In this document: one piece after another, positions 10,563-20,305 of the stretch | Layout: each line of letters opens with the position of its first letter | How positions within the stretch are numbered: position 1 is the stretch's first letter | Assembly: GCA_027019265.1 (NCBI GenBank) | Contig: JALUWX010000122.1 | Coordinates: 52,041 to 116,040 of the forward strand | Direction of reading: 5' to 3' | Origin: Phycisphaerales bacterium | GTDB taxonomy: Bacteria; Planctomycetota; Phycisphaerae; Phycisphaerales; UBA1924 | DNA length: 64,000 bases | The notes under the pieces: model-generated | The model's input: only the letters and a program-made list of their open reading frames with translations | Databases searched by the model: none | What the model was told of the DNA's origin: nothing | Program-made: the position numbers and the translations under genes

Positions 10563-11452
10563 CCGAGTCGCTCCTGACGACGGATCATGTTCATCTGGAT
10601 CAGCGCGAGGACGATGAGCATGATCGCGAGCGCCCACCCGATCGCGCTCGCGTATCCCAGATCACCCAGCTCGAACCCGTTCTGGTAGAGGTACATGACC
10701 ACGGTGAGCCCGGAGTTGCTCGGGCCTCCGGAGCTGTCGAGGAGGATGTAGGGGAGCTCGAAGAGCTGGAGGGACCCGATCATCGAGAGGAGCACGACGA
10801 AGGTTGCGACGGGTTTGATGCTCGGGAGGATCACGTGGCGCAGCCGCGCGATGGGTCCTGCGCCGTCGATCTCGGAGGCTTCGATGAGCGATCGGTCCAC
10901 GTTCTGGAGCGCGGCCAGGAAGTAGATCATGTTGAACCCGGCGTAGAGCCAGAGGGAGAGCAGGACGAGGGTCGCCATCACGTGTTCCTGGAGCCAATCG
11001 AGCTCGAGGAGCTCGGAGTTCCCCGTGACCCACGCGAGGGATCGGTTGACGAGCCCCATGCGCTTCTCGAACGCGAGCACCCCGAGGATCGAGACGAACA
11101 CAAGCCCCATGAGCTGGGGTGAGAAAAAGACAAGGCGGTAGATGGAACGTCCGCGGAGCTTGGGTGAGTTGAGCGCGAGCGCGAGCGCGAACGCGATGGG
11201 GAGCTGGATCAGGAGGGACCCGAGGGTGTAGACGAGGGTGTTCTTGAGCGCTTTCCAGAAGAGGGGGTCGTTGATGAGGAGGGAGAGGTTGTGCGCGCCG
11301 ACGTATTCGCGCGTTCCCGGGCCGTAGGTCTGGTGCGCGGCGAGGACGGCGGACTGCGCCAGGGGGTAGAGCATGAACACGGAGAAGATGAGGACAAAGG
11401 GCGCGAGGAGGATGGTGAGGAAGAGGGCGCGGGATGTCCGTGGTGAACTCAT
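10559..11452 (-). CDS. Sugar ABC transporter permease (MalF-like)
   Basis: EASEIDGAGPIARLRHVILPSIKP; overlaps next gene by 4 bp. Confidence 0.9.
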   Translation of the reverse strand: MSSPRTSRALFLTILLAPFVLIFSVFMLYPLAQSAVLAAHQTYGPGTREYVGAHNLSLLINDPLFWKALKNTLVYTLGSLLIQLPIAFALALALNSPKLRGRSIYRLVFFSPQLMGLVFVSILGVLAFEKRMGLVNRSLAWVTGNSELLELDWLQEHVMATLVLLSLWLYAGFNMIYFLAALQNVDRSLIEASEIDGAGPIARLRHVILPSIKPVATFVVLLSMIGSLQLFELPYILLDSSGGPSNSGLTVVMYLYQNGFELGDLGYASAIGWALAIMLIVLALIQMNMIRRQERLG

Positions 11453-12885
11453 TGCTCGCGATCCTCCTGTTCGGGGAGCGCGGCGAACGCGTTGCGCGAC
11501 ATCATCCGGACGACGTTGGTCTGCGCGCGTTCGAGGAGTTGTTTCGCGCGCGGCTCGATGGATTCGACATCGTTGAAGCCGTACCCGCGCGACTGCGCCC
11601 AGTCGACGAGCGCGATGGCCGCGTCTCGGACTTCGAGGACGGCCGCTCTGTTGTAGGGGGACGAGGTGCGGATCGGGATCATCGGCGCGAGCTCGATGAA
11701 CATGCGCCCCTTGGGCTGACCCATGAAGTACGGGTCGGGCTGGTCGTAGACGGGGTCGTCCCAGAGGGAGCGGACGGGGGTGATGATGTCCACGAGGGTG
11801 TAGAGCTCACGCGCGACATCGGGGGAGGTGTAGAGGGTCTTTGCGTAGGTCCACGCTTCGTCGGGGTGCTCGGTCGTTGTGGGGATCCCGAGCATGGTCC
11901 CGCCGCGCACGCTGGTGCGTCGTCCCCCGGGTTCGAAGGCCGGGAGGGGCATGAGCTTGAGTTTCCCGTCGAGCCCGGGGACGTGCATGCGCCAGATGGA
12001 GCACATCCAGTCGGGACAGAGGTTCCCGATCGAGACCCCGTCAACACGCGCTTGGTGACCGGCGGCGCTGAACTCCTCGATGTCTACAGCGACCCGTCCA
12101 TCGGGGAGACACCACGACACGATCCGCGCGAGGAGCTGGGCGTTCCGATCCGAGTCGATGGCGGGGACCCCGTGCTCGTCGAAGAGGGCGCCGTCCCCCT
12201 GGAGCATGAGGAGCTCGACTGTGTCGGGCTGGGTGTACCACGCCGCGAGGGGGTAGTGGTCGATGCGCCCGTCGTTGTCGTTGTCGCGCATCAGGGGACG
12301 GAGCATTGCGAAGTACTCGTCCCAGGTCTGCGCTTGGGTGAGGTCGATCCCGGCCGACTCCGTGATGTCCGCGCGATACGCGAGCATCACGGGGTGGACA
12401 TCGTGGGGGAGCCCGAAGACGCGCCCGTCCGTGCTCCACGGGCTCAGGGACGGGGGGTTGATCTGATCGAGGAGCCCCTCCGATTCAAGGAGGGGGGTAA
12501 GGTCGGTGAACCCGATCGCTTCGGTCGGTCCCATGAAGACCTGTCCGATCGTGGCGCGTTCGACTTCGATGAGGTCGGCCGTGGGGAGTCCTCCGAAGAA
12601 TCCGCTCATCATGCGCGACTGGATCGCGGCGATGCTCATGATCGAGATATCGAGGGGTGCGTCGGTGTCGGAGGTACGCGCCGCGATCGGGTCGTACATG
12701 AGCTTGTGCTCGGGGGAGAAGACCCACATCGAGAGGGCACGATCATCGCGCGAGTCGGATCGGTCCGTCAGGACGAGCGCGGCCGCGCTGAGGATGAGGA
12801 GCGCGAGGATGACCCAGACCCCGACGGAGAGATGACGGATCGCGAGCACGAGGAGCGTGACCCGTTCGATCCGTGGTGGTGTCAT
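11449..12885 (-). CDS. Extracellular solute-binding protein of carbohydrate ABC transporter
   Basis: N-terminal hydrophobic segment; TWDEYFAMLRPL, AWTYAKTLYTSPD; operon context. Confidence 0.85.
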   Translation of the reverse strand: MTPPRIERVTLLVLAIRHLSVGVWVILALLILSAAALVLTDRSDSRDDRALSMWVFSPEHKLMYDPIAARTSDTDAPLDISIMSIAAIQSRMMSGFFGGLPTADLIEVERATIGQVFMGPTEAIGFTDLTPLLESEGLLDQINPPSLSPWSTDGRVFGLPHDVHPVMLAYRADITESAGIDLTQAQTWDEYFAMLRPLMRDNDNDGRIDHYPLAAWYTQPDTVELLMLQGDGALFDEHGVPAIDSDRNAQLLARIVSWCLPDGRVAVDIEEFSAAGHQARVDGVSIGNLCPDWMCSIWRMHVPGLDGKLKLMPLPAFEPGGRRTSVRGGTMLGIPTTTEHPDEAWTYAKTLYTSPDVARELYTLVDIITPVRSLWDDPVYDQPDPYFMGQPKGRMFIELAPMIPIRTSSPYNRAAVLEVRDAAIALVDWAQSRGYGFNDVESIEPRAKQLLERAQTNVVRMMSRNAFAALPEQEDREQ

Positions 12886-12928
12886 GGGGAGGCGCCGCCG
12901 AGGGTGTATCGCTCAGGACAATCCGACG

Positions 12929-13984
12929 TCAGGAGTCCTTGACGATTGTACCGTCGGAGTCGATGCGCACGGGGTTCGGGTTCGCGAAGCTCGTGGTCTC
13001 GAGGACCTCGAAGGTCGTGGGGCGCGTCTCGCGGAAGATCTCCATCGGGACATCGTCCTCGGTCTGGGCCGCCCGGGTGATCCAACGCGCCGCTTCGATC
13101 CCGAGGGAGACGGCGTCCTGACAGACGGCGGTGTATCTCGGGAAGGTCTGGAAGCGTGTGACGGAGTCGTCCACCCCGACGATGGACAGATCGCGCGGGA
13201 CCTTGATCCCGACGCGCAGGCACTTGTGGAGCGCGCCGATCGTGGACATCGGGTTGGTGAAGAAGATCGCGGTGGGGGGGCTGTCGAGCTCGAGGAGACG
13301 GGTGAGCATGATCTCGCCCCCTCCCGTGTTGGCTTCCGCGCGGACGATGAGCGCGGGGTCGATCTCGATCCCGGCGTTCTCCAGCGCTTCCCGATACCCC
13401 GCTTCACGGTCCTGGTGGTCCGTGTCGATGATGTTGTGCATCGCGAGCCCGATGCGCGTATGCCCGAGCCCGAGGAGGTGCTCGATCGCGTGGCGCGAGG
13501 AGTCGCGCGAGACGGAGTCGATGTAGTTCACCCGCGCATCGTCGGAGCGGTCCGCAACGAGCAACGTCGGGAAGTCCTCGCTCGCGATCTTCTCGACGAG
13601 GGAGGTGTCACCGAGCGAACGCATGATGATCGCGCGGACCCCCTTGCGATGGAAGAACTGCGTGAAGGTCTCGTCGGCGTGCTTGTCGCGCCCGGCGCTG
13701 ATGAAGGTCAGGTCGTGACGCTTCTCGTACACCCCGCGCAGGATCCCGGAGAGGAGCGCCGCTTCGAAGTCACCCAGGTCGGACTTGACGGGTTCTTCGG
13801 GGTACACGAGCCCGATGACGTTGGTGGGCTTCTTCCCCGTGGAGGGTCGGTACCCCGAACGGTCCGCGGCCTCGAGGACCCGTCTCCGGGTTTCCTCGCT
13901 CACCCCGGCGTGCTGGTTGATCGCGCGCGACACAGTCGCAACGCTGATCCCCAGTTCCTTCGCGATTTGACGGACAGAACTCAT
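12929..13984 (-). CDS. LacI family transcriptional regulator
   Basis: MSSVRQIAKELGISVATVSRAINQHAGVSEETRRRVLEAADRSGYRPS. Confidence 0.95.
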   Translation of the reverse strand: MSSVRQIAKELGISVATVSRAINQHAGVSEETRRRVLEAADRSGYRPSTGKKPTNVIGLVYPEEPVKSDLGDFEAALLSGILRGVYEKRHDLTFISAGRDKHADETFTQFFHRKGVRAIIMRSLGDTSLVEKIASEDFPTLLVADRSDDARVNYIDSVSRDSSRHAIEHLLGLGHTRIGLAMHNIIDTDHQDREAGYREALENAGIEIDPALIVRAEANTGGGEIMLTRLLELDSPPTAIFFTNPMSTIGALHKCLRVGIKVPRDLSIVGVDDSVTRFQTFPRYTAVCQDAVSLGIEAARWITRAAQTEDDVPMEIFRETRPTTFEVLETTSFANPNPVRIDSDGTIVKDS

Positions 13985-15006
13985 GGCGCCCTCTGATATC
14001 CGAGCTCGCGGTTCTCCACGCGCTCATCCAATACGGACCAGAGCACACGATACGTGCTCCGGTACTCCATAGCGTTGTCGTCCCGGTTGAAGAGTTCCGC
14101 CGGGGAGTAGCTGGAGACATGCCCGTCCACGAACGCGAAGTTCGGTTGCCCATCGACCTTGAACGGATCGTCCGTGCGCCTCGGGTGGCGATAGAACGGG
14201 ACGTACCCCTCCGGGGTCGCGGACGTGTCGCTCCCCATCTCGGGGGCGCGGGGGAAGTTGCCGTTCCCGCGCCATGTCCCTTCCCAGGTTTCTTCGTTGA
14301 TCCCCTCGGGGTTCCCCCCGAATCGTTCCCCGGGGAGCCCGAGCCGACCGATGGAAGCGGCCGTGAACCAGGTGCGTTCCCCGATATCGTCGGTGATCTC
14401 GGAGGTCCAGAGCCCCCAGGCCTCGCCGATGAGGAGGACACTCGCCGCGCGATCCACGGTTGATTTGAAGGGTTCCCCGAACTGGAAGTTGCTCGCGTCG
14501 GGGTTGCGTCCGGGTTTGAAGAGCTGGAGGGTCCCCGTGTTGAAGTTGGGGCGGTATTCCGCGGCGGAGGATGCCCAGTAGTTCATCGCGTAGGAGCGCC
14601 CCGCGTCCGGGTGGTTGGGGCAGGTCATGACCGTGCCGCCGACGGTGGGGTTCTGCGCGTTGTTGACGGAGAGGTTCTTGAAATCGCCTTGGGGGAGGTA
14701 GCGTCCGATCCGGTTCACGTCGTGCCAGGTCATGTTCTGCTTGTCGTTCTCGGGATCGATGACGAACTGACCCCCGATGTTGGTCGGGTAGGCGTCTTTG
14801 TAATCGTTCGCGTAGACCGTCAAGGCCGTCGCGACCTGGCGCATGTTGGTCTTGCACAGAACATCGCGCGCCGTGTCCCTCGCGCGGCCGAGCGCGGGGA
14901 GGAGGATCCCGATCAGGAGGGCGATGATCGCGATCACGACCAGCAACTCGATCAGGGTAAAGGCACGGCTCAGACGGCGATCAGCGGGAGAGAGAGAGGT
15001 GTTCAT
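13981..15006 (-). CDS. Prepilin-type N-methylation protein (pseudopilin-like, H-X9-DG type)
   Basis: RAFTLIELLVVIAIIALLIGILLPALGRAR; C-terminal NFAFVDGHVSSYSPAELFNRDD. Confidence 0.85.
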   Translation of the reverse strand: MNTSLSPADRRLSRAFTLIELLVVIAIIALLIGILLPALGRARDTARDVLCKTNMRQVATALTVYANDYKDAYPTNIGGQFVIDPENDKQNMTWHDVNRIGRYLPQGDFKNLSVNNAQNPTVGGTVMTCPNHPDAGRSYAMNYWASSAAEYRPNFNTGTLQLFKPGRNPDASNFQFGEPFKSTVDRAASVLLIGEAWGLWTSEITDDIGERTWFTAASIGRLGLPGERFGGNPEGINEETWEGTWRGNGNFPRAPEMGSDTSATPEGYVPFYRHPRRTDDPFKVDGQPNFAFVDGHVSSYSPAELFNRDDNAMEYRSTYRVLWSVLDERVENRELGYQRAP

Positions 15007-15027
15007 CGGGGTGCTCCTCGCGAGAAC

Positions 15028-15038
15028 GTAACTGTTAC
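15028..15038. promoter_or_regulatory. Palindromic operator candidate GTAACTGTTAC
   Basis: Perfect 11-bp palindrome upstream of the operon start at 15006. Confidence 0.7.
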
Positions 15039-15189
15039 ACAAGTGTCGCGGATCTCCGGGCTGATGTCAAGGGTCCATAAACCCGGATTCCCGAACAAAT
15101 CGCTATTTTGGATCAAAAATGCTGCTTTCGGATCCATGCGGGATTCGTGAAGGGAGCTCGGGCATCCCGGGGGCTCGCCTTATTCACAC

Positions 15190-15200
15190 GGAACTGTTAC
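15190..15200. promoter_or_regulatory. Operator candidate GGAACTGTTAC
   Basis: One mismatch from the palindrome; 9 nt upstream of ATG 15210. Confidence 0.5.
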
Positions 15201-15209
15201 GCTCCTCCC

Positions 15210-16514
15210 ATGATCCAGTTTACCTCACGTTGGCCGATCCTGTCCCTGCTCTGTTTCGCCGTCCTTCTCGTGGGCTGCGCTTCGACGAATACCCGCGCTT
15301 CATATGAAGGGAGCGTGGTGACTTTGGAGCACGACGACGGTCGCTATACCCTCCTGAAAGACGGCGAACCCTATGTCATCCACGGCGTTGGTGGTTCGTC
15401 CAACCTCGCGCTCCTCAAGGAACGCGGAGGCAACACCATCCGGACCTGGGACGCGGAAGGGATCGACAGCACACTCGACGAGGCGCACGAGCTGGGGATC
15501 AGTGTCGTGGTCGGGATCTGGATCGCGCACCAGCGACACGGGTACGACCACAGCGATCCCGCGCAGCGCCGGGCGCAGCTCGATCGGGTTGAGAAGTTCG
15601 TGAGGATGTACAGGGATCACCCGGCCGTGCTCGCTTGGGGTGTGGGCAACGAGCTCGAGCTCGGGGGTGATCTCGATATCGCGATCGAGCAGATCAAGGA
15701 AGCATCGGCGCTCGTGAAGTCGCTCGACAAGAACCACCCCGTGATGGCCGTCGTTGCCGGGCTCGGGGAGAACAAGGCGAAGCGGATCCAGGATGAGTGC
15801 CCGGACGTGGACTTCCTCGGCGTGAACTCGTACGGGGGGATGGCTGATGTTCCCAACGAGCTGCGTCGTCAGGGCTACACGGGCGCGTACGCGATGACCG
15901 AGTACGGGGTCGTCGGTCACTGGGAAACGAGCAACACATCGTGGGGCGCTCCGATCGAGCAGTCGTCCCACGAGAAAGCGGAGTTCCTGAGGACGAGCTA
16001 CGACAAAGCGATCACGGCGCAGCTCGGGAAGCAGTGTCTCGGGGGGTTCGCGTTCCTCTGGGGTCAGAAACAGGAGCGCACCCCCACGTGGTACGGGCTG
16101 CTCCTCGAGTCCGGGGAAGCGACGGAACGGGTCGATGTGCTCGAGGAGCTCTGGACGGGCGAGCAACCCGAGAACCGCGCCCCGATCGTGAAAGAGGTCC
16201 GTCTCATGGGGCGCGGTGAGCGCGTCTATGAACCCGGGCAGCGCATCCTCGTGATCGTCGAAGTCCAGGAGCCTGACGCGGATGTGATGGACATCGAGTG
16301 GGAAGTGCTCCCCGAGTCCACGGCGACAACCACGGGGGGCGACTTCGAGAACTCGCTCGAGCCGCTCGATGTGTATATCGAGAAGGATACGGTGAGGCGG
16401 TACTTCATCACCATGCCCCAGCAGGAGGGCGCGTACCGGGTGTACGTGACGGTGCGCGATACCGAGGGGCACGCCGGGACGGCGAACATGCCCTGCTACG
16501 TCGGGACCCCCTGA
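15210..16514 (+). CDS. Lipoprotein with glycoside hydrolase-like TIM-barrel domain
   Basis: Lipobox LLVGCAS; GGNTIRTWDAEG...VLAWGVGNELEL...AMTEYGVVGHWE resembles GH2/GH5-like barrels. Confidence 0.75.
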   Translation: MIQFTSRWPILSLLCFAVLLVGCASTNTRASYEGSVVTLEHDDGRYTLLKDGEPYVIHGVGGSSNLALLKERGGNTIRTWDAEGIDSTLDEAHELGISVVVGIWIAHQRHGYDHSDPAQRRAQLDRVEKFVRMYRDHPAVLAWGVGNELELGGDLDIAIEQIKEASALVKSLDKNHPVMAVVAGLGENKAKRIQDECPDVDFLGVNSYGGMADVPNELRRQGYTGAYAMTEYGVVGHWETSNTSWGAPIEQSSHEKAEFLRTSYDKAITAQLGKQCLGGFAFLWGQKQERTPTWYGLLLESGEATERVDVLEELWTGEQPENRAPIVKEVRLMGRGERVYEPGQRILVIVEVQEPDADVMDIEWEVLPESTATTTGGDFENSLEPLDVYIEKDTVRRYFITMPQQEGAYRVYVTVRDTEGHAGTANMPCYVGTP

Positions 16515-16548
16515 TCCGATCCGGATCGGATCTCGCAGTTCAGAACAA

Positions 16549-16585
16549 AAGCCCCGATCGGACGGGTCCGGTCGGGGCTTTGTTG
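16549..16585. terminator. Rho-independent terminator between convergent genes
   Basis: AGCCCCGA...TCGGGGCT followed by TTGTTGTT. Confidence 0.8.
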
Positions 16586-16610
16586 TTGTGGGGATCGTGC
16601 GGGGTCGGGG

Positions 16611-18071
16611 TTACGGACACCCGCCCGAGTAGATCGAGAGGAACGCGGAGACATCGAAGAAGTCGAAGTTCCCGTCGGGGTTCAGGTCCGCGCCGGGTTC
16701 CTGGTTGGTGAGCGCCGTCAGGAACGCGGAGAGGTCGAAGAAGTCGAGCTCGCCGTAGGGTTCGGAGAAGTCGGCGGCGTTGCATTGCCCGGATTCGATG
16801 CTGAACCAGTCGAGGTTGAACTCGGAGCCCGCGCCTCCCGAGTTGAAGTAGCGGATGATCTGCTCACCCGCTTCGAGATCGATGGTCCCGGAGATGGTGG
16901 TCCAGTTCTGCCAACCACCCGTGGGGGGCGCGGTCATGACGGAGGAGATGATGTCGAGGGCTTCGTTCTGGAAGATGAACTCGCCACCGTTCGCGTTCGA
17001 AGCGACGCGCGCCGTCAGCTCGTAGGTCCCCGCGCTGGGGACATCGATGGTGTACTCGAGCCATTCGTCCTCGCGCATCCACCCGACGTTGTACCCGCCG
17101 TCATTGGTCGCTTCGATATCGACGTCCGTCGTGCGGTACTGGTTCCCGTTGTTGCCCGTGTCGGTGTCGAAGTAGCTCTGCCCGTTGTATCCCTCGTCGA
17201 AGTCTTCCGCTTGGATCGTCCCGGGGAGCGCGATGGGGGCGCCGTTGTAGGGCGCCTGGTTCGCGCCGTAGACACGGACGTACTCGACTTCCATCGTCTG
17301 GGGGAAGCTCGAAGCGCCGTTGGGGTTCCCTGGGAAGTCGCCTCCGACGGCGACGTTCAGGAGGATGTGGAACGGGGTGTCGAACGGAGCGCGGGTGTTC
17401 CCCCCTCCGTTGTCAGAGAACCATTGATCGCTCGTCAGGGTGACGTAGTTGATGTCGTCCACGTACCAGCGGATCTGATCGGGTTCCCATTCGATGGCGT
17501 AGACATGAAAGTCATCGGAGAAGTCGGTGCCGTCGGCGAGGGTCCCGCCGGCGTGCTGGTTGTTGGGCCAGTTGGAGCCGTAGTGGATGGTCCCGTACGC
17601 GCGGTCCGCGTAGTTGACGGATTCCATGATGTCGATCTCTCCGGAAGACGCCCACCCCCCGTAGGGCGAGTTCGTGGGGAGCATCCAGAAGGCCGGCCAT
17701 ACCCCTGGGGTGGAGGGGATCTTGATCGATGCTTCGACACGCCCGTAAAGGAAGTCACGCTTGCCCATCGTGCGGATCCGCGCGGAGGTGTAGCTCGCGC
17801 CCCCGAGATTCTGCTGACGCGCCGTGATCGTGAGCTTCCCCCCCGAGACACTGATGTTCCCGGCGAGGTTCGTGTAGTACTGGAGTTCGTTGTTCCCCCA
17901 CCCGGCCGGGAGCCCGTAGGACTGCCCGTTCCCGATCATGTACTCCCAGGACGAGGTGTCGAGCGTGGTCCCCTCGAACTCATCGCTCCAGACGAGTTCC
18001 CAGGACTGGGCTGCAGCGCCGGAGGAGAGCAGGGAGAACGCAATCGAAAGGGTTGGTGCAACGATTTTCAT
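16611..18071 (-). CDS. GH16 family endo-beta-glucanase with CBM6-like domain and dockerin-like tail
   Basis: WELVWSDEFEGTTLDTSSWEY; GEIDIMESVNY catalytic motif; YDEGYNGQ..WLEYTIDVPSAG CBM6-like; tail ending SGGCP. Confidence 0.9.
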   Translation of the reverse strand: MKIVAPTLSIAFSLLSSGAAAQSWELVWSDEFEGTTLDTSSWEYMIGNGQSYGLPAGWGNNELQYYTNLAGNISVSGGKLTITARQQNLGGASYTSARIRTMGKRDFLYGRVEASIKIPSTPGVWPAFWMLPTNSPYGGWASSGEIDIMESVNYADRAYGTIHYGSNWPNNQHAGGTLADGTDFSDDFHVYAIEWEPDQIRWYVDDINYVTLTSDQWFSDNGGGNTRAPFDTPFHILLNVAVGGDFPGNPNGASSFPQTMEVEYVRVYGANQAPYNGAPIALPGTIQAEDFDEGYNGQSYFDTDTGNNGNQYRTTDVDIEATNDGGYNVGWMREDEWLEYTIDVPSAGTYELTARVASNANGGEFIFQNEALDIISSVMTAPPTGGWQNWTTISGTIDLEAGEQIIRYFNSGGAGSEFNLDWFSIESGQCNAADFSEPYGELDFFDLSAFLTALTNQEPGADLNPDGNFDFFDVSAFLSIYSGGCP

Positions 18072-18133
18072 GGGTCGTGGTCCTGATGGTGCTACAGATA
18101 TCATCGTGTGTCGGGGATCCGTGTTGGGGTCAA

Positions 18134-18146
18134 TGTAACAGTTTCA
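18134..18146. promoter_or_regulatory. Operator candidate TGTAACAGTTTCA
   Basis: One mismatch from palindrome; divergent intergenic region of 18071(-)/18232(+). Confidence 0.55.
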
Positions 18147-18231
18147 TTGGTCCGGGTCCATCCCTTCCCCCATATTCGGTACACTCTGAGGACTTTCAGT
18201 TCCGATCAGACACCGAACCCCAGGGCTTCCC

Positions 18232-19305
18232 ATGTCGTCGATCTCGCTCCGATCGATCTCCAAGACCTATCCCGACGGCAAATGCGCCGTACGCGATGTC
18301 TCGCTCGAGATCGAGGACGGGTCGTTCGTGGTGCTCGTCGGTCCCTCCGGGTGCGGGAAGTCCACGACCCTGCGCATGATCGCTGGGCTCGAGACGATTT
18401 CGTCGGGGGTTCTCGAGATCGACGGGGAGCGCATGAACGAGGTGCGCCCGAAGGACCGGGACATCGCGATGGTGTTCCAGAACTACGCGCTGTATCCCCA
18501 TCTGAGTGTCGAGGACAACATGGGGTTCGCACTCCGCATGCGCGGGGTCCCGAAGAAGGAACGAGCGGCGCGTGTTCGGCGCGCGGCGGACCTGCTGGGG
18601 ATCGACGACATCCTGCGCAAGAAACCGGGTCAGCTCTCGGGTGGTCAGCGCCAGCGCGTGGCGCTGGGACGCGCGATCGTGCGCGAGCCCAAAGCGTTCT
18701 TGTTCGATGAGCCGTTGTCGAATCTCGATCCGGATCGACGGGTCTCGACCCGCGCGGAGATCCGGAGAATCCAGCGTGAACTGGGGACGACGACGATCTA
18801 CGTCACCCATGATCATGAGGAGGCGATGGCGCTCGGGGATGTCATCGTTGTGATGAAGGATGGCGATGTGCTCCAGTCCGGGCCTCCGGGTGAGGTCTAC
18901 GACGCGCCGGCGAGCGCGTTCGTCGGTGCGTTCCTCGGATCCCCCACGATGAACATCCTGTGCGGGGTCTATCGAACGAGCGCGGGATCCGGGTTGGTCG
19001 AGATCACGGGGGTGGGGGAGGGGGATCCGCTCCAGATCCCGACCCGAGAGGGTCATCCGGCGATGACGGACGGCGATCCGTGCCTCCTCGGGGTGCGCCC
19101 CCAGCTCATCCGGATCGATGGGGACGGACCGATCGTCGGCGAGGTCGTGGATCTGGAAACCCTCGGATTCGGGACGGACGTGTCAATCCGGGCCGGGGAG
19201 CACGAGATCCGGGTCCGGATCGAGGGTGGGCACGGGTTGGGGATCGGGAGCAAGGTCCGGATAACCATCGATCCGGGGTCCTGCCACCTGTTCCCCCCCG
19301 GCTGA
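18232..19305 (+). CDS. Carbohydrate ABC transporter ATP-binding protein (UgpC/MsmK-like)
   Basis: GPSGCGKSTTLRMIAGLE, LSGGQRQRVALGRAIVREPKAFLFDEPLSNLD. Confidence 0.95.
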   Translation: MSSISLRSISKTYPDGKCAVRDVSLEIEDGSFVVLVGPSGCGKSTTLRMIAGLETISSGVLEIDGERMNEVRPKDRDIAMVFQNYALYPHLSVEDNMGFALRMRGVPKKERAARVRRAADLLGIDDILRKKPGQLSGGQRQRVALGRAIVREPKAFLFDEPLSNLDPDRRVSTRAEIRRIQRELGTTTIYVTHDHEEAMALGDVIVVMKDGDVLQSGPPGEVYDAPASAFVGAFLGSPTMNILCGVYRTSAGSGLVEITGVGEGDPLQIPTREGHPAMTDGDPCLLGVRPQLIRIDGDGPIVGEVVDLETLGFGTDVSIRAGEHEIRVRIEGGHGLGIGSKVRITIDPGSCHLFPPG

Positions 19306-19381
19306 TTGCCCGGGAGTGGGGTTGGGGTGGAATTCAAGAAATCCGAGCGCGAATAGGGTTCGGCGCTTGAAGCCGGAAAAC

Positions 19382-19392
19382 GTATCAGTTAC
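19382..19392. promoter_or_regulatory. Operator candidate GTATCAGTTAC
   Basis: One mismatch from palindrome; upstream of 19529 CDS. Confidence 0.5.
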
Positions 19393-19528
19393 ATTTTCAG
19401 ATGAACCAGTATGAAATGGCATCGTGCTCGTGACGGTGTCCATCGCTCAGAATGAGCGTGGTTCAGCGGGAATCAGAGTGATGAGCGCGGTGAGAGGCGC
19501 TCCGAAACGAAAGAGAAGAGAGGACACC

Positions 19529-20263
19529 ATGAACATCAAAGCCCAGCGTAACGGTTTCGTCGCGCTCTCGGTGTGTGCGCTCGCCGGAGCCGCCAACGCG
19601 GACATCTCGACCTATTCCGAGGACTTCGAGTCGCTCAACGCGGCTTCGCCGACGGCGCTCGGGGATGCGGGCTGGCTCGTCGGCGCGAACGTGTTCGATT
19701 CGACCGGGACGAACTTCCTGTACAACTACTTCTCGTTCCCCGCGCCGAACGGGGGCGCCGCGTTCAGTGCGATCGCGTCGGGTGAGGGCGGGATGGCGCA
19801 GGGGGCGCAGCAGCTCTCGGTCTACAACGATTACAACAACTCGGATCACGGGATCGGGAACCGGATCGAAGCGAACGTCTTCCGTGAGTACACGGTTGGC
19901 GCGGGCGACGCGGGTGTCTGGACCTTCGCCTTCGATGCGAAGCTCGGGAACCTCGAGGGCGCTTCGACGGCCGTCGCGTTCATCAAGATCCTGGATCCGA
20001 ACAACGGGTTCCAGCTCTCCGGGTTCCAGTCGATCGACATGACCAACACCCCTTCGGAGTGGACCGGGTACTCGATGGACATCAATGTGGACTCGTCGAT
20101 GGAAGGTCACCTGTTCCAGATCGGGTTCTGGAGTGTTGCTTCGAACTTCGAAGGATCGGGTGTCTTCTACGACAACCTGAACCTGAGCTATGAGGTGCCC
20201 GCGCCCGGCGCGGTCGCGCTCCTCGGTCTTGGTGGGCTCATGGGCGCGCGTCGTCGGCGCTGA
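19529..20263 (+). CDS. PEP-CTERM sorted secreted protein
   Basis: Signal peptide; C-terminal VPAPGAVALLGLGGLMGARRRR. Confidence 0.85.
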   Translation: MNIKAQRNGFVALSVCALAGAANADISTYSEDFESLNAASPTALGDAGWLVGANVFDSTGTNFLYNYFSFPAPNGGAAFSAIASGEGGMAQGAQQLSVYNDYNNSDHGIGNRIEANVFREYTVGAGDAGVWTFAFDAKLGNLEGASTAVAFIKILDPNNGFQLSGFQSIDMTNTPSEWTGYSMDINVDSSMEGHLFQIGFWSVASNFEGSGVFYDNLNLSYEVPAPGAVALLGLGGLMGARRRR

Positions 20264-20305
20264 TCCGATTGAACCAAACACACACAAACGGAAAGAGGAC
20301 TTGAA

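Noticed and set aside
11434-12942. 502-aa plus-strand ORF antisense to the solute-binding protein
   Set aside because: Composition (D/E/V/G/R-rich, no motifs) typical of antisense shadow; the real CDS on the minus strand fits the operon.
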